Below the pieces are notes generated by a model that ran no database searches, was not told the origin of the DNA, and saw nothing but the letters and a program-made list of their open reading frames with translations. The translations under genes and the position numbers were made by a program. Of a DNA stretch of 64,000 nt, positions 25,660-36,479 are shown piece after piece (position 1 is the first letter of the stretch; each line of letters opens with the position of its first letter). Location: NCBI RefSeq assembly GCF_030052815.1, contig NC_079510.1, positions 28,535,823 through 28,599,822 of the forward strand, in the 5' to 3' direction. The stretch comes from Hevea brasiliensis. Taxonomy: Eukaryota > Streptophyta > Magnoliopsida > Malpighiales > Euphorbiaceae.

Positions 25660-28600
25660 TGTCACACCTTACCCCTCCGTAAGGCATAACATGATCCTGT
25701 AGTATATTTAATAAATTACCGTACTTCGTCTACCGGTAACCCATTAAATATACTACAAGAGATTTTAAAATAATTTACGATCATTTTTATAGTGGTGGGA
25801 ACGTTGAATATTTATTAAAAAGCTTTTAATTGAAATTTTGGTCGTGGATCAAATCCTCGATTAAACTCTGGTGTTACAAAAATTTTTTAAAATTTTGGCA
25901 GAGTGCCGACTGTATTTTGAGAAAATAGTTCTTCAAAACCTGCAATGAAAAGCACTCCCAATATTTTTACTCAACCACAACTCCAATACAAATCATTTTC
26001 ATCTCCCAATTCAACACAATCAACTCAATTCAATTTTCAAGCCATACTTTTCATAAGGAAAACCATACATGGGTTTCAAAACTCAGGAAGAAATTTGAAT
26101 ATCATACTTATTAGGGTAATAAAATTAATATTACAACAATATATAGATAAATAAAATCTCAAATTAATATTACAATAATTTTCATTTCATGACATACCAA
26201 AATATGATTACAAAAGTTCTTGTACAACTGCTCAAAGAAAATTTCATACATATTATTATATGAATACATCAAAATTTAATGTACAAGGGTATACCTATGA
26301 TATACCCGGAGCTAGTCCCAATATATCTTCAGGGAACCTTACTCAGCTGCTCTATGTTCCTTTCATTTGCGACAGTATACAAAGCTATCGTTGAGTAGTG
26401 AACTCAAAGATGCACAACTACAATTTAAAACATAGTACCATATACCTTAGCAAAATTACAGCAAAGAATTTGGAAATCTGGATATTCATCAAATTAAAAA
26501 AAAATCAAAATATTCGTTGCCAATAATATAAATCATTTGTTAAAATGACTTTGATAAAAAAATTCAATTTATCAAATCACAACTGGACATTTAAAGTAAT
26601 TCCAGCAATTTATGGAAATAAAGATTAATTTCAATAAAATTAATTATGCATAAATCCCATTTGAAATCAAAATTCTTTACTATTCAAAAACCATTCTTTA
26701 TCTCACTAACTATGCAAGACTAATCCGTAAGGGCCATCTTCAGGGCGATTCTAACTCTCTATGGTCGGGGAGATCGAATCGGAATTCTAACTCTCTATGG
26801 TCGGGGAGATCGAATCATTGTGCACATTACACACCACAATAATGCAACTTCCGAAAGGGTCAATGAAAAACTTAGATCTAACCTCTAATAAGAGGAGAAT
26901 CTAAGCATGTGCACGTACCATGGTAATCAAAACAAAGCTAACTCCATTATCTCCTCAACAAATGAGAGAGATGGGTAATAACCTAGTCAAGCATCTATAG
27001 TGAGATATAAAACAATATCATGAATCTCTGTCCTTTTTGTGAGCAAAAATCATAACATAATTCAATTCAATATCAATTCCAATATCCAATAATTTTTATG
27101 CTCATCATAATTTAAAATATATTTTATCATAATTTTTCCAAAACTAATTTATTCAATCCAAAATAATGCTCAATAATTGTTGAAATACCATTTCACAAAG
27201 CGAAATTCATGCATACTATAACAATTTCAATAATCATTGAAATAAATCCAATACTTGATAAACATAATACATAAGGAAAATAACGTCATTTAATCATATG
27301 AAATATTCAGAACAAAATTAATTAAAAATTAGTTGTGCAGAAACCTCTTTGTCGACTAGTTTACTCAAATTTTCGTTTCTCCTTTGAAGATCCCTTTTCA
27401 GTCTCTATTTCAACTAAAGCATACAATTTACAGTGTTTCAGTACCATATTTCATAATTAATTCATTAATTTATTTTATGCTTACTTAATTGTAGCCTTAA
27501 ATTTGCTTAAAATGGTATCCTTTGAATTTTGCATTTTGAATCACTATTCATTGCACTATTCAAGTCAAAATATTGACTTTTTCCTACTAAATAGGTTTAT
27601 TAATTCTAATTGCACTCATATACCACATTTTGGGTGTCAATTTTATTGGCGTTGATTGTCAATTCAATTTCTAATTTCCCTAGATGTAAATCCAAAAATT
27701 CAGTTTTAGGTCACTGTTTTCTATTGTTCCATTGGTCTGGTTAGTGTGAAAATTTGGCTAAGTGTCCTTCATCAAAGTTGTTCCTTATTGTCTTAACTTT
27801 AATTCTCTTTTTAAATCACTCCATTTGGAGTTTTATAGCTCAAGTTATGGCTATTTTTCTAAGGCTGGCCGGATTGGTCTAAACCCAAAATTTTCCCTCC
27901 AAAATCCTAAGGGTCAAGAACCCTAATTTATCAATAACTCCAATTCATACAATTAAATTGCATATTTCACATTTCTACACTCATTCAAGCATGTTTACAT
28001 AATTAATTTCATTAAAATCACTTAAATTTCCCTTCTCCCAAGCATGGCTAAAATTCAAGGGGTCCCTCATGTGCATGATTTTCATGATTCTTAGCATAAA
28101 TTCATCAATTTCCTACTTGATTCAAGTATCTAAATAATAAAGATAGAAAGAATTTGAAGGAAAATCACTAACCTTTGTATAGCTTTTCAATATTCAATTT
28201 CTTCAACTTTTTCTTCTTTCTTTCTCCTTCAATCTTCTTTCCAAGGTTTGATTATAATTTTTCTTCAAGGAAATTAAAGGATTTAGGGTGAAAATTGGGG
28301 TTTAGAAAGCTTAAGTATAAGCTTTTATGGTGGAAATTTGAGAGAGGGATAAGAGTGAGAGAGGCCACAGCTTAGAGGAGAAGAAGACCATATTATTTTT
28401 CTTTTAATTTTATTATTTTATGTGTATTTTTCATAAATTGACTTAGTCAAATTAATTCATTAATTTGATAATTATTTATGAGGTCGTGTAGGTGATGTCA
28501 CCATGATGATGTAATCTTCTTTATTTTATTATCTTTTCTTTTCTTTTCCTTTCTTTTTCCTCACTTCTTAATTTAATTAGATATTTTAAAATTTTCATTT

Positions 28601-29066
28601 CTCAGATTTTATTGGACAGTTAGGTCATAAGTCACCTCTAGGGGTGAATTGACCAATTTGCCCCTCGTCGATCCGATCCAGTTTATCAATAATACTGTAT
28701 TTTCTTCGGAACCCTGACTTAATTATTTGATATGGTTCTTGACTTTTTTCTGTGATTTTCACATTTCTTCTAGCTTCGCAATTTTTTCTAGGACTGCGGT
28801 TTCACAATGCCCCATACGAAATTAGAGTTTTGACTGATCTCGCAGTTACTTCCCGGTGCGGTCACCCATCGCTGTGACCCCCGGCTCATTTAACCTTTTA
28901 TGCTCTATTTTTTTATTTATATTTTACCTTCTAGTAATCACTTTTAATTTTCATTCAGGGCTTTTCTAGGTGACTTAAATATAGTTCTAATCCTCTAAAT
29001 TATCCGGACCGACACCGGTCATTGGAACAGTGATTTGCACAAGACTATGCATGTAAGGGTGTTACA
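25660..29066 (-). repeat. 3' LTR (left copy) of the gypsy element, 3,407 bp
   Basis: Starts TGTCACACC and ends GGTGTTACA on the plus strand. It aligns end to end with 31915-35837 except for a 514-bp deletion whose junction is at 27889-27894 (AATTTT). It holds a tandem pair of about 36 bp (26749-26815) built on 'ctaactctctatggtcgggg'. Confidence 0.95.
26749..26815. repeat. Tandem pair of about 36 bp in the gypsy LTR
   Basis: The unit 'ttctaactctctatggtcgg...gatcgaatc' occurs twice in direct order. The same pair is present in the partner LTR at about 33002-33070, so it is ancestral to the insertion. Confidence 0.9.
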
Positions 29067-29083
29067 ATTCTCTCCCCTTAAAA
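29067..29083 (-). other. Polypurine tract of the gypsy element
   Basis: On the minus strand TTTTAAGGGGAGAGAAT directly precedes TGTAACACC, the usual position and composition of the plus-strand primer of reverse transcription. It fixes the element's orientation. Confidence 0.88.
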
Positions 29084-29139
29084 GAAATTTCGACCTCGAA
29101 ATTTTGCCTACTATCGATCCTTAATCATCCGTACGTGTT

Positions 29140-29400
29140 ATTTTTTTTCATGTCTCTCTCACATTTCTATGTAGCTTCATAGTCTGAATAATGGTCCATA
29201 GCACTTTAACCAATAATATTTACTCATCGATTGCTCACCTCGTGTGCCAAGTTTCTTATGAGCTTTTTGTCATAAGTTAAGTTTGAATTCATTTCAATTT
29301 TAGAGGTAAACAAATCTGTGTGCTAACGAATCCACTCTTTCTAGGACTTCATATAATCCTATGAAGTGAGAACTTAGTTTTTCTCTCTTATAATCTTTTT
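29140..29400 (-). pseudogene. Integrase C-terminal remnant of the gypsy element
   Basis: Minus-strand translation gives KLSSHFIGLYEVLERV, LAHRFVYL, then NLTYDKKLIRNLAHEV and, after stops, a short segment ending near EAT. This is the order found at the end of the plant chromovirus integrase. It is riddled with stops. The region 29400-30950 upstream is presumably older pol sequence but was not recognisable; two plus-strand frames there (29602-30059) are not credible genes. Confidence 0.7.
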
Positions 29401-31035
29401 TTCTTTGAGTCTATGTAAGACTTATAACAATCTAATACAATATTTAATTTGTGTGTATAACACTAATCTTCTCTTACTATTGTTCTATTTAATATTTCGA
29501 TTTATGTTTCCTTATTGAATGACCATTGTGGTTGTATTAGAATTACTTATCTATCATTTGCCATAGATTCATAACTGTTATCTTATCTTGCCAACTTTAT
29601 TATGAATCTAGGCCTATGTGCCATTTTACACCATCTTGTTTGCTTTTGTTTAACGTATTTTCGACGTTTGAGCTTTTATACCATAATAAATATTTTTCCT
29701 GATGTCATTCCTTTTTACCATCTTCATCCTTCCTTGACTCGGCTGTCGAGTCAAAGTTTAGCACCTCTTATTACCCCTAATAAATCCGCTATACTTCAAT
29801 ATTACTTTGATTTGGTCCTTTGACCATTCTAGTTCGTACTCTCACAGATATTCGTAACATTTCTTTGTTACATTTGAACCAACTATTCAATTTTTCACTT
29901 CCACAACTCTTTTATCTATCGATTTTCTATAGCTTATTTTTCACTGATTTGCAATCATTACTTCCTCTTGTACTGAACGATAACCTATCCTTTAATACCT
30001 TAAGAAGGGAGCCTACCGATCTGTCCTTTTTCTCTTATCACGTACCAATTATAATCTAGTCATTATGGTCTGCACAATAGAATTGTGCTCTTTCTAGGAA
30101 ATACCTAGCCAATTATTCTTATCTTATCCTTGTCTTAATTAGAACATCATTTTACAAATTATGATTATCATCCATAGCATCCTGTCTCCTTCAGGGGAAC
30201 GAAATTTTTCTTTGTGCCCTGTTGTTACACTAATATAATACTATTTTTCTCTAAACTTTAGGTGGAAGATCCATGACAATATCAAAATAATTATAAACCC
30301 CATACCAGAGACTGAATGACTTTACTGTATAAAGGTTATCTTAATTTTATAACTATACTGCAATTAGTAATCTTATAGCAATTCCCAATGTATTATAGCT
30401 CGTATTAGATAACTGAGTCAATGACTCTAGCTATCTCATACTTATGATCTTTTGATATTTTAACTTTAGAGTTTTAAATACTTAAGTAGGATTTTCAACC
30501 TCATTTCCAACATTAAAATTCTGTCCTAGCATAACTATACCAAAACAGATGTCGTTGGCAACTATTCTCATCTTGGTGTACTATTGAGTACTACATAGCT
30601 CTACGCAATAATCTCAAGTCAATACTGTAATCTGCAGCTAGTATAAACATTAAGAATATTGCATAGTTACTCCGATACATTCCAATAGATCAAACTTTCC
30701 TATATTTTATCATTCTCAAATTCACTAATATTCAAAACTTATTTTGATTACAATATCCATTGATAATTACTAACAGTAATATCTTTGCCCTCATTTAGAG
30801 CAATTATATTACTGTAACTTACTTTTAGGTCCTCGTGTCTTATATTAAGTAGGCTTACTAATTAGCTTTATAAATTATTGTATGCTAGCAAATACTTTTC
30901 GCTGACTATCGTAGTTTTTATCCTAAAGAACTATTCATTAATGCATCAAAATTTATTCCCATGTAAAGGAACAGCAACAGAACATATAATTCTAACACTA
31001 ACATACAAATAAGTAGTGCTGGGATCAAATAATAA

Positions 31036-31735
31036 CTAATTTTTTCCTCTAAAAATTAAAAACTTACCAGCAACTACATCCGAAGTTTCTGTTCTTTCTC
31101 GTTGGTGCATAGTGGATGCTCTGACTGGTGCGCTACTATATTCGGGTTGATTCACTGTGTTATGGTTGTGAGGAGTACCAACTCTATTTCTATCTCGACT
31201 CTGACCGACTGTCTGTGAACTCCGGAGAGCAGAGCGATGTGCTCTGGTATAATCTCTAGCAAAATGTCCAAGCTTTCCACAATTGTAGTAGGCTCTAGTG
31301 GTCTTACGACAAATGCCCCCATGCAGTTTGCCACAAGAGTCGCCGATACGAGGAGGATAGCAATTTCTGATTGTTCGACGACTAGACATTGGTGGCTTCT
31401 ATTCTGATGATCCGCCTCTGTCATGCTTAGGAGCTCAGAGTCCCTCAAAATCTTTTCTCTTTCCCAAATTACTACTCAAACTCTGACCCATAGATTTCTC
31501 ATTCTTCTCTATTTCATGTTGCCCTTGTGGGGGTTGGGTGTGTACTTGGACTTGGGATGACAGATTATCAGCCATTTGCTGAAAGAAAGTAGCTATTTGT
31601 TGGGCCATTTATGAGGTAATTTGTACAGGTGGGGCTGGTACAGTCGGGCTTACGACACTATGAGGAGCTGGGGCCTCACCTTGTACTTCCGTCGTCACTG
31701 ACTGTTCTATTATTACATCCTTCTCTTCCATATCT
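31036..31735 (-). pseudogene. Gag remnant with degenerate zinc knuckle
   Basis: The N-terminus begins at about 31731 (MEEKDVIIEQ...), stops once, and resumes MAQQIATFFQQMADNLSS. A shortened middle leads to the nucleocapsid part, where CGKLHGGICRKTTRAYYNCG and GHFARDY lie. The knuckle (31249-31290) has lost its first and last Cys, both now Tyr (Y-x2-C-x4-H-x4-Y). Gag would package element RNA; this copy cannot. Lineage wording fits chromovirus gag. Confidence 0.82.
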
Positions 31736-31895
31736 TTTCACAAAATTTTCTATTTCCTGTACAACCAACACAAGGAGATTTCTCCCTGTTAGTTCATATT
31801 TATGACGTAAATGTACTATATGTATCAAACATTTGAGCAGTTGTATTTACAGAAAAATATTTCAAATTCACAATTCAAAAGTTATATTAAAACTT

Positions 31896-31907
31896 GCTCT
31901 GATACCA
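31896..31907 (-). other. Primer-binding site of the gypsy element
   Basis: On the minus strand TGGTATCAGAGC, the standard complement of plant initiator tRNA-Met, lies 7 nt inside the 5' LTR (31915). Confidence 0.95.
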
Positions 31908-31914
31908 CTAAACA

Positions 31915-34900
31915 TGTCACACCTTACCCCTCCGTAAGACATAACACGATTCCGTAGTATATCTAATAAATTATCATACTTTGTCTACCGATAACCCATT
32001 AAATATACTACAATGGATTTTAAAATAATTTACGATCATTTTTATAGTGGTGGGAACATTGAATATTTATTAAAAAGCCTTTAATTGAAATTTTGGTCGT
32101 GGATCAAATCCTTGATTAAACTCTGGTGTTACGAAAATTTTTTAAAATTTCAGCAAAGTACCGGTTGTATTTTGAGAAAACAGTTCTTCAAAACCTGCAA
32201 TGAAAAGCATTCCCAATATTTTTACTCAATCACAACTCCAATACAAATCATTTTCATCTCCCAATTCAACACAATAAACTAAATTCAATTTTCAAGCCAA
32301 ACTTTTCATAAGGAAAACCATACATGGATTTCAAAACTCAGGAAGAAATTTGAATATCCTACTCATTAGGGTAACAAAATTAATATTACAACAATATATA
32401 GATAAATAAAATCTCAAATTAATATTACAGTAATTTTTATTTCATTACATACCAAAATATGATTACAAAAGTTCTTGTACAACTATTCAAAGAAAATTTC
32501 GTACATATTATTACATGAATACATAAAAATTTAATGTACAAGGGTATACCTATGATATACCCGGAGCTAGTCCCAATGTATCTTCAGGGAACCTTACTCA
32601 GCTGCTCTATGTTCCTTTCACCAGCGATAGCATACAAAGCTATCGCTGAGTGGTGAACTCAGTGGTGCACAACTATAATTTAAAACATAGTACCATATAC
32701 CTTAGCAAAATTACAGCAAAGAATTTAGAAATCTGGATATTCATCAAATTAAAAAAAAATCAAAATATTCGTTGCCAATAATATAAATTATTTGTTAAAA
32801 TGACTTTGATAAAAAAATTTAATTTATCAAATCACAACTGGACATTTAAAGTAATTGCAGCAATTTATGGAAATAAAGATTAATTTTAATAAAATCAATT
32901 ATGCATAAATCCCATTTGAAATCAAAATTCTTTACTATTCAAAAACCATTGTTTATCTCACTAACTATGCAAGACTAATCCGTAAGGGCCATCTTCAGGG
33001 CGATTCTAACTCCCTATGGTAGGGGAGATCGAATTGGGATTCTAACTCCCTATGGTCGGGGAGATCGAATCATCGTGCACATTATACACCACAATAATGC
33101 AACTTCCGAAAGGGCCAATGAAAAACTTAGATCTAACCTCTAATAAGAGGAGAATCTAAGCATGTGCACGTACCATGGTAATCAAAACAAAGCTAACTCC
33201 ATTGTCTCCTCAACAAATAAGAGAGACAGGTAATAACCTAGTCAAGCATCTATAGTGAGATATAAAATAATATCATGAATCTCTTTGTCCTTTTTGTGAG
33301 CAAAAATCACAATACAATTCAATTCAATGTCAATTCTAATATCCAATCATTTTTATGCTCATCATAATTTAAAATATATTTTATCACAATTTTTCCAAAA
33401 CTAATTTATTAAATCCACAATAATGCTCAATAATTGTTGAAATACCATTTCACAAAGCAAAATTCATACATACTATAACAATTTCAATAATCATTGAAAT
33501 AAATCCAATACTTGATAAACATAATACATAAGGAAAATAACATCATTTAATCATATGAAATATTCAGAACAAAATCAATTAAAAACTAGTTGTGCACAAA
33601 CCTCTTTGTCGACTAGTTTACTCAAATTTTCGTTTCTCCTTCGAAGATCTCTTTCCAGTCTCTTTTTCAACTAAAACATATAATTTACAGTATTTCAGTA
33701 CCATATCTCATAATTAATTTATTAATTTATTTTATGCCTACTTAATTATAGCCTTAAATTTGCTTAAAATGGTATCCTTTGAATTTTGCATTTTGGGTCA
33801 CTATTTATTGCACTATTCAAGTCAAAATATTGACTTTTTCCTACTAAGTAGGTTTATTAATTCTAATTGCACTTATACACCATATTTTGGGTGTCAATTT
33901 TGTTGGCATTGATTGCCAATTCAATTTCTAATTTCCCTAGATGCAAATCCAAAAATTCAGTTTTGGGTCACTATTTTCTGCTATTCTATTGGTCTAGTTA
34001 GTGTGAGAATTTGGCTAAGTATCCTTTATCAAAGTTGTTCCTTATTGTCTTAGCTTTAATTTCCTTTTTGAATAACTCCATTTGGAGCTTTATAGCTCAA
34101 GTTATACTTATTTTTCTAAGGCAGGCCGGATTAGTCCAAACCCAGAATTTTGGGCACAATTCTGGTTCTGGCAGTTTTGATGTGCCAACTGCAGCTCACT
34201 TTTCGGATGGGTTATGGTCAAATTTGGGTTTGTGTTCTTCATAAAAGTTGTAGTGCTATGTCTCAGCTTTTCATCGGTATAAAATTCAGGTCATTTGGAC
34301 TTTCCTACACTAAGGTATGGCCATATTGTTTATTTGGTCATTTTTGTACAGTGGCAGTGTGCCAATTCCGGGTTTGACCTAATTGTTCACTAACTTAATG
34401 TCACTTTCAGGGCAGGGTTTCTACACAAAAATTATGGCATTATGTGTTTACTTGCATCTCCAATTGGCCTCACACCAATTGGAGTGGCATAATTATAGTT
34501 TTGGTCCCCTAAGTGGACCAAGGTCAAGCTATCCAGAATTGGACCCCTACTAATCCAAATTTGACTTAATTTCTCACCATTCAAACACATTTTAAATTAT
34601 ACCAATTAACCATTTTAAACCTCACTTAGGTCAAAGTACATTAATTTACCAAATTCTTAAATTTTCCCTTCAAAACCCTAAGGGTCAAGAACCCTAATTT
34701 ATCAATAACTCCAATTCATACAATTAAATTGCATACTTTACATTTCTACACTCATTCAAGCATGTTTACATAATTAATTCATCAAAATCACTCAAATTTC
34801 CCTTCTCCCAAACATGGTCAAAATTCAAGGGGTCCCTCATGTGCATGATTTTCATAATTCTTAGCATAAATTCATCAATTTCCTACTTGATTCAAGTATC

Positions 34901-35837
34901 TAAATCATAACGATAGAAAGAATTTGAAGGAAAATCACTAACCTTTGTATAGCTCTTCAATCTTCAATTTTTTCAACTTTTTCTTCTTTCTTTCTCATTC
35001 AATCTTCTTCCTAAGGTTTGATTATAATTTTTCTTCAAGGAAATTAAAGGATTTAGGGTTAAAATTGGGGTTTAGAAAGCTTAAGTATAAGCTTACATGG
35101 TGGAAATTTGAGAGAGGGAGAAGAGAGAGAGAGAGAGATCACAGCTTAGAGGAGAAGAAGACCATATTATTTTTCTTTTAATTTTGTTATTTTATGTGTA
35201 TTTATTATAAATTGACTTGGTCAAATTAATTCATTAATTTGATAATTATTTATGAGGTCATGCAGGTGATGTCACCATGATGATGTAATCTTTTTTCTTT
35301 TCTTTTCTTTTCTTTTCCTTTCTTTTTCCTCGCTTCTTTAATTTAATTAGATATTTTAAAATTTTCATTTCTCAGATTTTATTGGACAGTTAGGTCATAA
35401 GTCACCTCTAGGGGTGAATTGACCAATTTGCCCCTTGCCAGTCCGATCCGGTTTACCAATAATACTGTATTTTCTCTAGAACCCTGACCTAATTATTTGA
35501 TATGGTTCTTAACCTTTTTCTGTGATTTTCATATTTTCCCTAGCTTCGCAATTTTTCCTAGGATTGCGGTGTCACAATGCCCCATACGAAATTAGGGTTT
35601 TGACTGATCTCGCAGTCAATTCCCGGTGCGGTCACCCATCGCTGTGACCCCTGGCTCATTTTACCTTTTATGCTCTGTTTTTCTTATTTATATTTTACCT
35701 TCTGGTAATCACTTTTAATTTTCATTCAGGCTTTTTCTAGGTGAGTTAAATATAGTTCTAATCCCCTAAATTGTCTGGACAGACACTGGTCACTGGAATA
35801 GTGATTTGCATAGGACTATGCATGTAAGGGTGTTACA
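31915..35837 (-). repeat. 5' LTR (right copy) of the gypsy element, 3,923 bp
   Basis: Starts TGTCACACC and ends GGTGTTACA on the plus strand. It keeps the 514 bp (34146-34659) missing from the partner; the solo LTR at 48008-51585 also contains related sequence there, so the partner suffered the deletion. Confidence 0.95.
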
Positions 35838-35842
35838 TTGAG
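35838..35842. repeat. Target-site duplication TTGAG, right copy
   Basis: Identical to 25655-25659. Confidence 0.95.
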
Positions 35843-35900
35843 ATTATGCAAAATTTCATGACACAAAAGAATACTGTCAAAGATCAATCTACCTCTTGTG

Positions 35901-35905
35901 AAAGC
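35901..35905. repeat. Target-site duplication AAAGC, left copy
   Basis: Precedes TGTAATATCC at 35906; the right copy is at 42161-42165, after GGTGTTACA. LINE reading frame continuity across the two supports a true duplication. Confidence 0.88.
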
Positions 35906-36102
35906 TGTAATATCCTCAAATTTACTCTAAAAGGGTATTCATATAAATTGCAAAATTAATTTTGTGTAAAATTGCCTCTATTCATACCTAGAAATTCAGC
36001 CAGCAAGGGTTACAAGACCAAATTGAATTAATTAATAAATTAAGGGGCAAGCAAAAGATTGGAGGGCTAACTTGAATTAACTACTAAGTTGATGGAAAAA
36101 AC

Positions 36103-36160
<58 letters not shown>
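36103..36160. repeat. (AAT)n microsatellite in LTR sequence
   Basis: About 19 AAT units within the outer LTR part. Confidence 0.95.
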
Positions 36161-36161
<1 letters not shown>

Positions 36162-36479
36162 TAAAAAGAAAAAAAAAGAAAGAATAACCAATAGGAAATA
36201 GAAAGCTCATTATGGACTAATGGGCAAAAGTGAAAGACCAATGGGTAAAAAACTAGCAAAAACACTTTTTCTTCCCCCTCCATGGAGCTAGCCATTTATT
36301 CCCATCTCTTCCTCCTTTCTTTTTCCTTTCAATAGCCAATCTCTCTCAAATTTGAAGAATAGACACCAAGCAAAAATCCTAGAACATATCACTTTATCAC
36401 TTTAGAGGCGAGCAAGAAGATTTGGTGATTTAAGCTTGAAGAAACCAAATTTCTTGAAAAAAAAATGAAGAAGGATGTC

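Larger units (their letters stand above)
25660..35837 (-). mobile_element. Ty3/gypsy chromovirus-type LTR retrotransposon, internally deleted
   Basis: A 10,178-bp element with both LTRs, PBS, PPT and a perfect 5-bp target duplication, on the minus strand. The internal region is only 2,848 bp (29067-31914), too short for gag-pol, and holds gag remnants at the right and integrase C-terminal remnants at the left; protease, RT and RNase H were not recognised. Integrase-end wording (LTYD..., LAHEV..., EAT near 29150-29400) and LTR termini TGTAACACC/GGTGTGACA point to the chromovirus branch (Tekay/Del-like). It is non-autonomous and inserted in the LINE. Confidence 0.93.
35838..35905 (-). pseudogene. 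LINE RT piece between two LTR-element insertions
   Basis: A 68-bp island that begins with TTGAG (duplicate of 25655-25659) and ends with AAAGC (duplicated at 42161-42165). On the minus strand it reads AFTRGRLIFDSILLCHEILH, the conserved 'GRLI-D-IL' segment that directly precedes RT motif A, and is in frame with the sequence at 25655. Confidence 0.92.

Noticed and set aside
29602..30059. Two adjacent plus-strand frames as a gene inside the gypsy element
   Set aside because: They run against the element's orientation, have T-rich coding typical of shadow frames and match nothing.
34011..34377. Overlapping open frames in the longer gypsy LTR
   Set aside because: No domain, not preserved in the related solo LTR, and partly within the segment deleted from the partner LTR.
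36077..36295. Minus-strand ORF with a poly-Ile tract
   Set aside because: The tract is the translated (AAT)n microsatellite; the rest is LTR leader.
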